A stretch of 64,000 nt of DNA from Streptomyces sp. NBC_00154 (lineage in GTDB: Bacteria > Actinomycetota > Actinomycetes > Streptomycetales > Streptomycetaceae), in the NCBI RefSeq assembly GCF_026342835.1, contig NZ_JAPEMI010000003.1, positions 124,001-188,000 on the forward strand, written 5' to 3'. Positions 1 through 9,038 of the stretch are shown here, one piece after another. The notes under the pieces are model-generated. The model ran no database searches, was not told the origin of the DNA, and saw nothing but the letters and a program-made list of their open reading frames with translations. Within the stretch, counting starts at the first letter, position 1, and every line of letters begins with the position of its first letter. Both the position numbers and the translations under genes were made by a program.

Positions 1-2
1 CC

Positions 3-1589
3 GACTGGCAGGTCGTCGATCTGACGGAGAACCCACGCATCTGTCTCCGGTTCGACAGACCCGCCGTCTACATAGGCGAGCCCGCCGAGCAGAACGACTG
101 CCCCGCACATGTCGTGGGCCGTACGGCGGGCATCGTCGTGGAGCCCCTCACCGCTCGCTCCGCCGACCGGGCGACGGCGGCGACCGCGAGGCCCCAGCAC
201 GGCGAGGCCACCGCGCCGTCCGCCGCGTCCAGCAACGACACCATCCAGATCGCGGTCGAGGACGCCGGCGTCCTCGTGACCGCCGCCCACACCCCGGAAA
301 CCGAGAGCCTGGTGCGCGGAGTTCTCGCCTCGGCCGAACTCACCAAGGGCGCCGAGCGCATCGATCTGCCCCGCGCGGCTCAGCGGTCCGACGCCACCCC
401 CCTGGCCGCGGCCGGGCCGCAACCGGGCAGCTACCTGGGTAAGGGCTTCGACGCCTGCACCGCGCCCTCGCAAGCCGCCATGAACGCCTGGCAGGCGAGC
501 TCGCCGTACAGCTCGGTCGGTGTCTACATCAGCGGCTCCTTCCGCGGCTGCGCCCAGCCGAATCTGACGGCGAGCTGGGTGACCAGCCAGACCAACAACG
601 GATGGCGCCTGTTCCCCATCGACGTCGGCCGTCAGGCACCGTGCACCAGCTATTCGCTGAAGATGTCCACCGATCCGGCCACGGCCAAGTCCCAGGGTGT
701 CACCGCGGCGGCCGGAGCCATCACCGCCGCGTCGAACCTCGGTATCCCGGCGGGCAGCGCCATCTACAGCGACATCGAGGCGTACACCTCCACGGCCTCC
801 TGCAAGGCGGCCGTGCTGTCGTACCTGTCCGGCTGGACCGAGCGGCTGCACAGCAGCGGCTATCTGTCGGGCTTCTACTCCAGCGCCGCCTCCGGCACCA
901 AGGATGCCGCCAGCGAGTACAACAACAGCGCCTACACGCGGGTCGACCACCTCTTCTACGCGTGGTGGAACGGCGCCGCCGACACCAACACCGGTTCCTA
1001 TGTGCCCTCCACCTACTGGTCCAGCCATCAGCGGATCCACCAGTACGCGGGCGAGGTCACCGAGTCTTACGGCGGCTACTCGATCAACATCGACCGCGAC
1101 TACCTGGACGTGGGCAACGGCACCCCGCCCACGCCCACGTGCACCGGGGCGAACCTCGACTTCACCGCGTACACCACCGTCCAGAGCGGCTCGACGGGGA
1201 ACCTGGTCAAGGCGGCCCAGTGCCTGCTCAAGGCCGCCGGCTTCGACCCAGGCGCCCCGGACGGGGCCTTCGGGCCCGACACGACCACCGCCGCCCGGAA
1301 CTTCCAGACCAGCAAGGGGCTCACGGCGGACGGTGCGGTCGGCGCGAAGACCTGGACAGCCCTGCTGTCCCGCGGCTCCACGCCCACCATCCAGAACGGC
1401 TCGACGGGGGATGCCGTCACGCGACTGCAGCGTGCCCTGACCGCCGCGCTCGGCCGGACGGTGGCCATCGACGGCGACTTCGGCTCGGGCACCGATCAGG
1501 CCGTGCGCGACTACCAGTCCTCGCGCGCTCTGACCGTCGACGGCATCGTCGGCTCCGGCACCTGGGGCGCCCTCCAGTCGGGAAAGTGA
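3..1589 (+). CDS. Secreted DUF1906 glycoside-hydrolase-like protein with two peptidoglycan-binding domains (5' end outside window)
   Basis: The frame is open to the window's left edge, and the residues before the first internal GTG (114) are coherent (VYIGEPAEQNDCPAHVVGRT), so the true start lies upstream. An Rv2525c-like DUF1906 domain runs from about GSYLGKGFDAC (nt 430) to the DRDYLDVG stretch (nt 1115); it is a TIM-barrel fold related to peptidoglycan-active glycosidases. Two PG_binding_1 repeats follow (about nt 1180-1370 and 1395-1585), each with the DGxFGxxT and DGxVGxxTW signatures. It probably acts outside the cell on peptidoglycan. It lies 10 nt upstream of a murein endopeptidase that has the same binding repeats. 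The exact substrate cannot be told. Confidence 0.9.
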   Translation, partial: DWQVVDLTENPRICLRFDRPAVYIGEPAEQNDCPAHVVGRTAGIVVEPLTARSADRATAATARPQHGEATAPSAASSNDTIQIAVEDAGVLVTAAHTPETESLVRGVLASAELTKGAERIDLPRAAQRSDATPLAAAGPQPGSYLGKGFDACTAPSQAAMNAWQASSPYSSVGVYISGSFRGCAQPNLTASWVTSQTNNGWRLFPIDVGRQAPCTSYSLKMSTDPATAKSQGVTAAAGAITAASNLGIPAGSAIYSDIEAYTSTASCKAAVLSYLSGWTERLHSSGYLSGFYSSAASGTKDAASEYNNSAYTRVDHLFYAWWNGAADTNTGSYVPSTYWSSHQRIHQYAGEVTESYGGYSINIDRDYLDVGNGTPPTPTCTGANLDFTAYTTVQSGSTGNLVKAAQCLLKAAGFDPGAPDGAFGPDTTTAARNFQTSKGLTADGAVGAKTWTALLSRGSTPTIQNGSTGDAVTRLQRALTAALGRTVAIDGDFGSGTDQAVRDYQSSRALTVDGIVGSGTWGALQSGK

Positions 1590-1599
1590 GGAAGAATCC

Positions 1600-2538
1600 A
1601 TGAGACAACTCGCGCGGATTATCACGCTGTTCACCGCGGTGGCGGGACTGCTGGTCGGGCTGGGCGTCCCCGCACAGGCTTTCTCTCAGGCCGCTTTCCC
1701 GCTGGTGAGCAGCGGGAACCGGGGCTCCGACGTCGTCACGCTGCAGCATCTGCTCGCCGCGCACGGTCGCTCCGTGACGGTCGACGGCGTCTTCGGCTCG
1801 GGCACGCACACCGCGGTGGTCGGCTTCCAGCAGTCCAAGGGCCTGACCACGGACGGCGTCGTCGGGTCCGCCACCTGGAGCGCGCTCGCCGTCACCGTAC
1901 GCCAGGGCGACAACGGGCCGGCGGTGAAAGCCGTCCAGTCGCTGCTCAATGCCAAGCGGAGGTCCGGCCTCGGGGTCGACGGCGCCTTCGGACCCGGCAC
2001 CGACTCCGCCGTCCGCGCCTTCCAGTCCCACGCCGGCGTCGGCGCGGACGGCGTCGTCGGGCCGACCACATGGAAGAACCTGCTCTGGCACTACGAGAGC
2101 ATCGATTTCGGCACCGGCACGATGTGCGCACAGAGCCCCGACGGCAACGCCGACGCCCACTGGGCGACAGCGGGCGCCGTCGGTCAACTGGAGGCCACCG
2201 CCACCACGTTCGCCACCGCCGGGAACGGCAGACTGCCGGTCGGCGACGCGGGCTTCGAGCACGGCGGGGACATACCCGGCCACGCCAGCCACGATGTCGG
2301 GATGGACATCGACGTGTGGCCGGCCCGCACCGACTCGGCGCAGTGCACCGCGGGGCGCATCACCTGGCAGTCGAGCACCTACGACCGCGCGGCCACCCGC
2401 AGGCTCGTGCAGGAGATCCGGGCGAAAGCCCCCGACCACGTCCAGCTGATCTTCTTCAACGATCCGCAGCTGATCTCGGAAGGGCTGACCACGAGCTACC
2501 CGAACCACGACAACCACCTGCACATCCGCTACCGGTAG
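1600..2538 (+). CDS. Secreted MepA-like (M74) murein endopeptidase with two peptidoglycan-binding repeats
   Basis: A 312-aa protein with a Sec signal (MRQLARII..., cleavage near AQAFS), two PG_binding_1 repeats (about residues 35-90 and 105-155), and a C-terminal penicillin-insensitive murein endopeptidase-type domain. Visible zinc-site motifs are GHASHDVGMDIDV (SHxxGxxxD) and the terminal HDNHLHIRY (HxH). Members of this LAS-type family cut D-Ala-mDAP or related cross-links. It follows the DUF1906 gene by 10 nt with the purine-rich GTGAGGAAG as ribosome site, so the two are probably one operon. The gene looks intact. Confidence 0.9.
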   Translation: MRQLARIITLFTAVAGLLVGLGVPAQAFSQAAFPLVSSGNRGSDVVTLQHLLAAHGRSVTVDGVFGSGTHTAVVGFQQSKGLTTDGVVGSATWSALAVTVRQGDNGPAVKAVQSLLNAKRRSGLGVDGAFGPGTDSAVRAFQSHAGVGADGVVGPTTWKNLLWHYESIDFGTGTMCAQSPDGNADAHWATAGAVGQLEATATTFATAGNGRLPVGDAGFEHGGDIPGHASHDVGMDIDVWPARTDSAQCTAGRITWQSSTYDRAATRRLVQEIRAKAPDHVQLIFFNDPQLISEGLTTSYPNHDNHLHIRYR

Positions 2539-2636
2539 CGGGCCGGCCGCGGGCCCGGGACTTTCCCACGGCCCCGCGGCCAACCGCACCACTCAGCACA
2601 TCACCGACGTCCACCCCCTCTAGGAGTTGATGAGCG

Positions 2637-2954
2637 ATGCCAACCCTGAGAAGAGCCCTCACGGTGGCCACTGCGGCAGTGGCGACGGTGGCGCTGCAGC
2701 AGTCCTCGGCGCGAGCCGACATGGTCCCCCCGGAGCACGCGATCATCGTGTGCCAGTCCGCGAGCTTCTACGCCAACTACAACAGCGCCTCCGGCCCCAC
2801 CGGCTTCATCCGAACGCTCTCCTACGGCGACAAGGTAGGCCACACACGCGGGGCCCACCCGGTCTACAACGGCTGGGCGGCGACCTTCGACTACGGCCCC
2901 AACGACTGGGGCTATGTGCGCTACGAGTGCATCGGCGGCTACGGCTCCTGGTGA
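2637..2954 (+). CDS. Small secreted SH3-like protein
   Basis: A 105-aa protein with an N-terminal signal (MPTLRRALTVATAAVATVAL, cleavage after SARA) and a mature part of about 75 residues rich in Tyr, Gly and Trp. A pair of cysteines and a GWAATFDYGPNDWGYV stretch resemble secreted bacterial SH3 (SH3_3-like) domains. It starts at ATG 2637 after AGGAGTTGATGAGCG. It lies between the murein hydrolase pair and a second, related small protein, which suggests a cell-wall-associated role. No catalytic motif is visible. Confidence 0.75.
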   Translation: MPTLRRALTVATAAVATVALQQSSARADMVPPEHAIIVCQSASFYANYNSASGPTGFIRTLSYGDKVGHTRGAHPVYNGWAATFDYGPNDWGYVRYECIGGYGSW

Positions 2955-2977
2955 GAGCCCGCAAAGGAGAGTTCCTC

Positions 2978-3265
2978 ATGTCCGTATCACGTACCGTCCG
3001 CACCGCGGCGGTGGCAGCCGCCGTCGGCGCGGCCCTGCTGCTCGGCTCCGGCCCCGCCCAGGCCGCCAACGGCACCATCGGCGAACGCGAGACCGTCTGC
3101 GCCCAGGACCTCTTCGTGCGCACGGCCCCGGGAGGTGCCTGGATGGGCACCCTCTACCAGGGCCAGACCTTCCAGGTCGAGAGCAAGCAGAGCGGCTGGG
3201 TGTACGGCTTCGCCTACGGCTACATCAACCGGCACGGCTGGGTCCAGGACGGCTGGTTCTGCTGA
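2978..3265 (+). CDS. Small secreted SH3-domain protein
   Basis: A 95-aa protein. ATG 2978 was chosen over longer in-frame starts because AAAGGAGA sits 7 nt upstream and the sequence then opens with a signal peptide (MSVSRTVRTAAVAAAVGAAL, cleavage after AQA). The mature part (ERETVCAQDLFVRTAPGG...LYQGQTFQV...GWVYGFAYG) matches a bacterial SH3 domain, with one Cys at each end possibly forming a disulfide. It is a likely paralogue of the protein encoded just upstream and the last gene of the cell-wall operon. Confidence 0.8.
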   Translation: MSVSRTVRTAAVAAAVGAALLLGSGPAQAANGTIGERETVCAQDLFVRTAPGGAWMGTLYQGQTFQVESKQSGWVYGFAYGYINRHGWVQDGWFC

Positions 3266-3377
3266 CCCCCACACAGACGGCCGGCGCCCATGGCGACCGT
3301 ACACGGCTCGCCCACCGCCGATCGCGCGCGGCCGCCGCACTCGCGCGCGGGAGCTGACGCTCCTGCCGTTGCCTGAA

Positions 3378-3462
3378 GTGATCCGCCTCACACCGGATCA
3401 CCCCGCTCGCGGCGGCCCGGCGCTGACAAGTCCGGGCCGCCGCACAGGCGGCTTCACGCCTG
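3378..3462. terminator. Three consecutive hairpins downstream of the cell-wall operon
   Basis: Three perfect inverted repeats stand in a row: an 8-bp stem GTGATCCG/CGGATCAC (3378-3385 with 3394-3401), a 10-bp stem GGCGGCCCGG/CCGGGCCGCC (3411-3420 with 3432-3441), and a 6-bp stem CAGGCG/CGCCTG (3445-3450 with 3457-3462). No U-tract follows, as is common for Streptomyces terminators. The rest of 3266-3580 holds no credible gene. Confidence 0.5.
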
Positions 3463-3580
3463 ATGACTCCCCCTGCGTTGCCGCCGGCCGGCCCTGCCGA
3501 CCGGCCCCCTCACAGACACCCCGTCCCCCACGAAGGAGATGCGGCGATACCCAAGGCCGGTTCCAGGTCCGGAGGGCGCT

Positions 3581-3885
3581 CTACTCGTCGAGTTCGGCGC
3601 GTACTCGGCGCGAGGGGCTGAAGGAGTGAGTAGAGGTCGAGGATGCCGGGCGGCTCGGCGACGCCGGGGCCGCCGTTCTCGATCCAGGCGGCGATGTCGG
3701 CGGTGGCGTCGCGGTCGTTGGCCAGGCCGAGCCAGACGGGTCGCCCGCCGGCCTGGCGCCCTGCGGCGGAGGGCTGGACGACGATGACGTTGGCGCGCTC
3801 GCAGGCGTCGAGGCAGTCGGTGACCCGCACGGTCGCCGTCCCGTCCAAGGCTCCACGCAAGTCGCGGAGTTGGGCGGCGTGATCG
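3581..3885 (-). pseudogene. Truncated and frameshifted (2Fe-2S) ferredoxin-like protein
   Basis: One minus-strand frame reads DHAAQLRDLRGALDGTATVR, then a CLDACERANV motif, VWLGL, and GPGVAEPPGILDLYS. This is the C-terminal half of the small thioredoxin-like (2Fe-2S) proteins seen in Streptomyces. A stop lies directly upstream (about 3886) and the N-terminal cysteines are missing. Near 3620 the expected tail (FSPSRRVRAELDE) is in a different frame, so there is also an indel. The gene is dead on both counts. Confidence 0.6.
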
Positions 3886-3977
3886 AGGCTTCACCTATGG
3901 GCCGAAGGGGTGGCTTACTGCAACTTTTCCTCCAGGCCCAAGGTGACCGAAGCCTCGAACTACATCCGATCTACTCT

Positions 3978-5249
3978 CTATGGGCGCGTCCACCGCTCTT
4001 GTTCGCGCTGGTAGGTCCCGCGTGGATCGGCGCACAAGTTGAGGAAGCCAGCGGCGACAAGCAACTCGCTGCGACCGGCCCCAGAGGGCAAGGCTGCGTT
4101 CGTGGGCCAAGTGTCGAGGCATGCGTACCGCGTGCGGAGCACGGCGTTGTACAAACCAGTCGCACGCCGCATGGCGTCAGCTACCTCGGCCGTAGTGGGT
4201 GCCGCGGCCGACTCCGGTATACCGGTGCTCACCGCGTCGGGCAGCAGGACACGTAGACCGCCGAGCCGGAGCTCCCACTCCCCGAACTGCCTGTTACCTG
4301 GGTGTGGCGGGGTCAGCGGTGATCGGCGGTCCATGTCGACCACGAGCCCAAGCGTGGCAAGCGCGAGCGCAGAGGACGCCGCGCTGAGCAGGGGTGTCCA
4401 GCCATTCCCTCGTTGCGCGAACATCGCGCAGGCGGTCGCAGCCACCACGTCGCAAGTGAGTTCGGTCAAGAGGCCCCGATCGTGCTCGACCTGCTCATCC
4501 AGGGTGGATAGGACTTCGTGTAGTGGCTGGGAGTTTAGCGGCGGAGGGTTACTGAAGCGCGAGGCGTACCACCAATTGTAGGGCTCGACCCCAGCGCAGT
4601 GACGAGCGTAGTCGGTGGGGCGATCTACGCCGACATTGTGCGCCGTAGCTAGCGCCGAGCTCTCCGCCAGAGTCTCGCTCGCCGCGTGCAGGCGCTCTCT
4701 CACCTGCGCGCGCAGACGAGCGAACGCCGCTGGATCAGCGACCTCGAGGTAGTGCAGCAACTCGTGGGCGACCGCGAACTGTTCTTGCATCGCGACACCC
4801 ACCCAGGTCTCGAAGGCGCTCTCTGCGTCCTCAAGGTAGTCGCGCACCGGATGCGCTCGCAGGAACTGCTCGGCTTGGGTCGCCAGCGCGGCGGCTGCGC
4901 CCATATCGCCAGCGCAGGCGCAGCGAACGGCCGCGATACGCAGCAGCAGGGCATCGACAACCCGGTCGTGTTGAGGCTCGCGGAGAACCCGAAAGGTTTG
5001 GGAGAACAAGGTTCCTAGGCCAGCGTCGTAAACTAGTCGAACGGCACCCTGGTGCCTCAAGAGAGCGGGCAGGGCGCGGGCAGTGTGCACCACGCTGCTG
5101 GTCGGCTCCCGCGCACTGGTCCCCGAGAGCGCCTGCACCGACCGCCACAGCAACCGGACGTCTCGGACGAGAGTCCGCCGACTCGCCGACGTGACACCGG
5201 TGGACGCGTCGCGGCCCCACATCGCGTCGATCAGAGCGCCTAGGGACAC
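3978..5249 (-). CDS. Hypothetical protein, 423 aa, unrecognised
   Basis: A long soluble, mostly helical Ala/Leu/Arg-rich protein with codon use like real Streptomyces genes. It has no signal peptide and no clear membrane segment. Notable stretches are YNWWYASRFSNPPPLNSQPL and a C-terminal ATGLYNAVLRTRYACLDTWP. I do not recognise a family. It follows a small ORF by 6 nt and lies downstream, on the same strand, of the broken Ser/Thr kinase gene, so the three may once have been co-transcribed. Confidence 0.6.
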   Translation of the reverse strand: MSLGALIDAMWGRDASTGVTSASRRTLVRDVRLLWRSVQALSGTSAREPTSSVVHTARALPALLRHQGAVRLVYDAGLGTLFSQTFRVLREPQHDRVVDALLLRIAAVRCACAGDMGAAAALATQAEQFLRAHPVRDYLEDAESAFETWVGVAMQEQFAVAHELLHYLEVADPAAFARLRAQVRERLHAASETLAESSALATAHNVGVDRPTDYARHCAGVEPYNWWYASRFSNPPPLNSQPLHEVLSTLDEQVEHDRGLLTELTCDVVAATACAMFAQRGNGWTPLLSAASSALALATLGLVVDMDRRSPLTPPHPGNRQFGEWELRLGGLRVLLPDAVSTGIPESAAAPTTAEVADAMRRATGLYNAVLRTRYACLDTWPTNAALPSGAGRSELLVAAGFLNLCADPRGTYQREQERWTRP

Positions 5250-5255
5250 CCCGAG

Positions 5256-5354
5256 CTACCGTTCGCCCTGCCGCAAGGCCCGGAGAACCCGCTCGACTGT
5301 CTCCGCGTCCGCTCCGACTATCTCCATGCCCCTGCCCGCCCTGGCGTCATTCAT
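5256..5354 (-). CDS. Possible small ORF upstream of the 423-aa gene
   Basis: ATG 5354 opens a 32-residue ORF ending GADAETVERVLRALRQGER, 6 nt before the next gene. The frame is open upstream to 5567 and there encodes a short hydrophobic stretch (AGAAVIVTAISARL). The combined pattern vaguely recalls the C-termini of small effector-associated constant components, but this is a weak resemblance. It could be a leader peptide, a remnant, or part of a longer membrane protein starting near 5429. Confidence 0.3.
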   Translation of the reverse strand: MNDARAGRGMEIVGADAETVERVLRALRQGER

Positions 5355-5582
5355 CGACCTGCAGCCGCTCGGCCCCACCGACCGTGGCAACCGCGCCGAG
5401 ATGGCGGTCACGATCACAGCCGCGCCTGCCATGGAGCGCAAGAGGCGCCAGGACCTCACACGTCGGGCGCTCGACCACATGGCCCAGGCGTACGGCCACG
5501 TACATGGTGCGGCGGGCCTGTCGTAGAGCCGGCCGGGAGCGACGGGCCCGGTTTCGGTCGGGCCCACTGCCGGGCTGCCAGG

Positions 5583-6217
5583 TCAGGGCGATGACAGCCG
5601 ACTGCCCTGGGGCGTCTGGTTTCGCTGCGGGTTCTGTTCCGGTACGTGGCTGCCGCGCTGTTTGAGGAGCCATTGCGCGACGTCGTCCGCCAGCTTGTTG
5701 ACCTGTTCTTCGGTCTGAGGCATGCGGGGGCGTTGCCAGGGGGTGTGCCCCCACTGGTGTTCCAGGGTCCAGGGCCCGCCGCCTTGGTGGGATTCGGCGG
5801 TGAAGCACACGTTGTAGTCCAGGACGGCTTGCAGGACGATGCGGCGGCCGTCGTGGGTGTGGGTGGCCATCCAGAGACTTCCGCCGTCGGGGACGAATCC
5901 GTCCTCGCCGTTGGGTTCCCAGCCGTAGTCGCCGAGCTCCTGAGGGCGGTCTTCGTAGTCGCCTGTGTGGTCTCTTTCCTCGCTCCAGGCGCTGGTGTCG
6001 CCGGTCAGTGCCTCGGCGATCCGCCTGATGCAGGGCAGCATCATGTGCCGGGTCTGTTCGGTATCCCGCCGCAGTTTCTCGAGGCCTGGGGTCATCACGT
6101 CGAAACCCATCCGGTACGCCCCTTGGCGGAAGGCACGTGCGGGAAAGCGGCTGGGGTCGGCAGAGTACCGGTCAAGCCAGGCACGCAGCTCGCCGTGGAA
6201 CTCCGCCATCGTCAAAC
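5583..6217 (-). pseudogene. Ser/Thr protein kinase gene, 3' fragment (piece 3 of 3)
   Basis: This encodes the C-terminal portion (from TMAEFHGELRAWLDRYSADP to the stop) of a kinase gene that begins at 11105. Removing the IS3 element and one AAC target copy joins it in frame to the piece ending at 9039. The C-terminal region (about 210 aa) has no recognised domain; it is hydrophilic with a WEPNGEDGFVPDGGSLWM stretch. The pieces at 10595-11105, 9039-9308 and 5583-6214 sum to 1413 nt, an exact 471 codons. Confidence 0.85.
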
Positions 6218-6267
6218 TGAACCGCCCCGGGTTCGATGGAGACTCGATTTCGTGAAAGGATCGAGTC

Positions 6268-6594
6268 ATGGCACGACCTTCCCGTTACCCGCTTGAGCTC
6301 CGCCGTCGTGCGGTGCGCATGGTCGCCGAGGTGCGCGACGGCTATCCGACCGAGACGGCTGCTCTCCAGGCGGTTGCCGAGAGGCTCGGCATCGGTTCCC
6401 GTGAGACGCTGCGGAACTGGCTGAAGCAGCACGAGATCGACGCGGGCCAGCGCCCGGGGACGACTTCGGAGGAGTCCGCCCAGCTCAAGGCGTTGAAGAA
6501 GGAGAACGCCGAACTCAAGCGGGCGAACGAGATCCTGAAGGCCGCGGCGAGTTTCTTCGCGGCCGAGCTCGACCGGCCACTCACACGCTCGTAG
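6268..6594 (+). CDS. IS3-family transposase OrfA
   Basis: A 108-aa DNA-binding subunit with an N-terminal helix-turn-helix (ELRRRAVRMVAEVRDGYPTE...ETLRNWLKQHE) and a C-terminal leucine-zipper-like coiled coil (QLKALKKENAELKRANEILK). It ends where orfB (-1 frame) takes over, the usual IS3 layout in which -1 frameshifting yields OrfAB. It is intact here, although orfB is interrupted. Confidence 0.92.
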   Translation: MARPSRYPLELRRRAVRMVAEVRDGYPTETAALQAVAERLGIGSRETLRNWLKQHEIDAGQRPGTTSEESAQLKALKKENAELKRANEILKAAASFFAAELDRPLTRS

Positions 6595-7217
6595 CGTTCA
6601 TCGACGAGCACCGGGCCCGCTTCGGCGGCGTCGAGCCGATCTGCAGGACGCTCACCGAGCACGACTGCAAGATCGCCCCCTCCACCTATTACGCCCATAA
6701 CAAACGCCTGGCCGAGCCCTCGGCCCGCAGTCTGCGCGACGAGGAACTCAAGCCGGTCATCCGCGAGGTGTTCGCCACCAACTACCGCGTCTACGGGGCC
6801 AGAAAGATCTGGCGCGAGCTGAACCGGCAAGGCCACGAGGTGGCCCGCTGCACCGTCGAACGCCTCATGCGCGAACTCGGCATCACCGGCGTGGTCCGCG
6901 GCAAGCGGGTGATCACCACGGTCCCCGGCGGGCAAGTCGAGCGGGCCCCGGACCTGGTGGACCGGAACTTCGTCGCCGCCGCACCGAACCGCTGCTGGGT
7001 CGCCGACTTCACGCACGTCAAGACCTGGTCCGGCGTCGTCTACATCGCGTTCGTCGTCGACACCTTCTCCCGCCGCATCGTCGGCTGGTCGGTCGCCACC
7101 ACCAAGGAGACCCAGCTCGTCCTGGACGCCCTGGAGATGGCCCTTTGGCAACGCGACCGCGACCAAATCCCCTACACAAAAGGCGAGTTGATACATCACT
7201 CGGATGCCGGCTCGCAA

Positions 7218-8705
7218 GGCGGATTCAACTGGTCGTCGCAACACCTTGATCACGGAGGTGCGCGATGGGGCGAGACGAGAAGAAGGTGCCGAAGTTGCCT
7301 GCGGGTGCGCGACGGCAGTGGGCGGCGGATCGGGCGTTGCGACCGTCGATGCGTTCGCCAGGCCGACCGGAGCCGTCTCGTGCGGTGCAGCGGGACTTCT
7401 GGCGGCGGATCGCGTCGGGAGTGACGACGGCAGAGGCCGCGGTGGCTGTTGGCGTTTCATGGCCGGTCGGATCCCGGTGGTTCCGTCACGCTGGCGGCAT
7501 GCCGCCGATCAGCCTGGATGAGCCCACGGGCCGCTACCTGTCGTTCGCCGAGCGTGAGGAGATCGCGCTGCTGCGCGCCCAGGAGATCGGCGTGCGCGAG
7601 ATCGCCCGCAGGATCGGACGCGACCCGGGCACGATCTCACGCGAGCTGCGCCGCAACGCGGCGACCCGGAGTGGCAAGTCGGTTTACCGGGCTCTGGTGG
7701 CGCAGTGGAAGGCGCAGCAGGCCGCGAAGCGTCCGAAGACCGCGAAACTCGTAGGCAACGACAGGTTGCGTGAGTACGTGCAGGATCGGCTCGCCGGCAG
7801 TGTCCGTCGACCCGACGGCACGATCGTCACCGGGCCTGAGACCCGCGCCTGGAAGGGCTTGAACAAGCCGCATCGGCAGGACAGGCGATGGGCGATGGCG
7901 TGGAGCCCGGAACAGATCTCGCACCGACTTGGTGCCGACTTCCCCGATGATGAGTCCATGCGCATCAGCCACGAAGCGATCTATCAGTCGCTGTTCATTG
8001 AGGGCCGTGGCGCGCTCAAGCGGGAACTGGTCGCATGTCTGCGCACTGGCCGGGCGCTGCGGACTCCCCGTTCCCGGTCGCAGAACAAGCCGCAGGGGCA
8101 TGTCACCGCGGAGGTCGTCCTCAGTGAACGCCCCGCCGAGGCTGCGGACCGTGCGGTCCCCGGACACTGGGAAGGAGATTTGATCATCGGGACGGGACGA
8201 TCCGCGATCGGCACGCTTGTCGAGCGCAGCAGCCGCTCCACGCTCCTCGTGCACCTGCCTCGGCTCGAGGGCTGGGGCGAGAATCCGCCCGTGAAGAACG
8301 GTCCCTCGCTCGGGGGCTATGGCGCCATCGCGATGAACACGGCGCTTACGGCATCGATGGCGCAGTTGCCCGAGCAGCTGCGCAAAACCCTCACCTGGGA
8401 CCGCGGAAAGGAACTCTCTGGCCACGCCCAGTTCGCCGTCGAAACCGGGACGAAGGTGTTCTTCGCCGATCCGCACTCGCCCTGGCAACGACCGACGAAC
8501 GAGAACACGAACGGGCTGCTGCGTCAGTACTTCCCGAAGGGCACCGATCTGTCCCGGTGGTCGTCCGCAGACCTCGAAGCCGTCGCCCTGGCGATCAACA
8601 ACCGGCCCCGCAAGACCCTCGGTTGGCGGACACCAGCCGAGGTCTTCGAGGAGCAACTACGCTCACTACAACAGCCCGGTGTTGCAACGACCGGTTGAAC
8701 TCGCC
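7218..8705 (+). mobile_element. IS30-family insertion sequence, 1488 bp
   Basis: Imperfect 28-bp terminal inverted repeats begin GGCGGATTCAACTGGTCGTC (left) and GGCGAGTTCAACCGGTCGTT (right, reverse complement). They are flanked by the 3-bp duplication CAA (7215-7217 and 8706-8708). The uninterrupted target GGCTCGCAATACACG is visible in the second IS3 copy near 29405, which proves the boundaries. It contains one transposase gene. Confidence 0.93.
7265..8698 (+). CDS. IS30-family transposase
   Basis: A 477-aa single-ORF transposase. It has N-terminal helix-turn-helix segments, including YLSFAEREEIALLRAQEIGV followed by REIARRIGRDPGTISRELRR (the IS30 HTH). The C-terminal DDE catalytic core shows GHWEGDLIIG, LTWDRGKELSGH and the PWQRPTNENTNGLLRQYFPK block typical of IS30 members. 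ATG 7265 follows the ribosome site ACGGAGGTG. It appears intact, so this element could be active. Confidence 0.93.
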   Translation: MGRDEKKVPKLPAGARRQWAADRALRPSMRSPGRPEPSRAVQRDFWRRIASGVTTAEAAVAVGVSWPVGSRWFRHAGGMPPISLDEPTGRYLSFAEREEIALLRAQEIGVREIARRIGRDPGTISRELRRNAATRSGKSVYRALVAQWKAQQAAKRPKTAKLVGNDRLREYVQDRLAGSVRRPDGTIVTGPETRAWKGLNKPHRQDRRWAMAWSPEQISHRLGADFPDDESMRISHEAIYQSLFIEGRGALKRELVACLRTGRALRTPRSRSQNKPQGHVTAEVVLSERPAEAADRAVPGHWEGDLIIGTGRSAIGTLVERSSRSTLLVHLPRLEGWGENPPVKNGPSLGGYGAIAMNTALTASMAQLPEQLRKTLTWDRGKELSGHAQFAVETGTKVFFADPHSPWQRPTNENTNGLLRQYFPKGTDLSRWSSADLEAVALAINNRPRKTLGWRTPAEVFEEQLRSLQQPGVATTG

Positions 8706-9038
8706 CAATACACGAGCTTCAAGCTTGCCGAGCACCTTCACGCCGCCGGCCTCGCGGCGAGCATCGGATCGGTCGGAGATGCGTACGACAACGCCCTGAT
8801 GGAGTCCGCGATCGGGCTCTACAAAACCGAGCTGATCAGGCCCGGTCGTCCATGGAAGACGCTCTCCCAGGTCGAACTCGCCACCGCCGAGTGGATCGAC
8901 TGGTACTGCCACCGCCGGCTCCACGGTGAAATAGGGCACATCCCGCCCGTCGAGTACGAGACCAACTACTACCTGACCGCCACGAAACCCCAGGTCACAA
9001 CCACAATCTGAGCTCTCTACCGAACCCGGGGCGGTTCA

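Larger units (their letters stand above)
6591..9011 (+). pseudogene. IS3-family transposase OrfB, split by IS30
   Basis: The orfB frame enters by -1 shift near 6585 (THTLVAFIDEHRARF) and runs to 7217, is cut by the IS30-family element, and resumes at 8709 (YTSFKLAEHL) to the stop at 9011. DDE catalytic residues are recognisable in WVADFTHVKTW, HSDAGSQ|YTS and NALMESAIGLYKTE; the second motif lies at the insertion point. Joining the halves with one CAA copy removed restores the protein encoded intact at 29104-30033. Confidence 0.9.
6218..9038 (+). mobile_element. IS3-family element copy 1, interrupted by an IS30-family element
   Basis: The ends are inverted repeats beginning TGAACCGCCCCGGGTTCG, flanked by a 3-bp direct repeat AAC (6215-6217 and 9039-9041). 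Without the nested 1491 bp (IS30 plus one target copy) the element is 1330 bp, exactly the length of copy 2 (29077-30406), with identical orfA and orfB proteins. It sits inside the Ser/Thr kinase gene. The nested insertion within orfB should make this copy unable to supply its own transposase. Confidence 0.93.

Noticed and set aside
602..1603. Long Arg/Pro/His-rich plus-strand ORFs overlapping the DUF1906 gene, and similar long ORFs throughout the window (for example antisense to 12.3-15.2 kb)
   Set aside because: They are shadow frames of high-GC genes: biased composition, no domains, and they overlap clearly real genes in their preferred frames.
5256..5567. A complete effector-associated constant component (EACC1-type) gene
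   Set aside because: Only the last 30 residues have a faint resemblance; the upstream part is not continuous with the family and no caspase or trypsin partner is adjacent.
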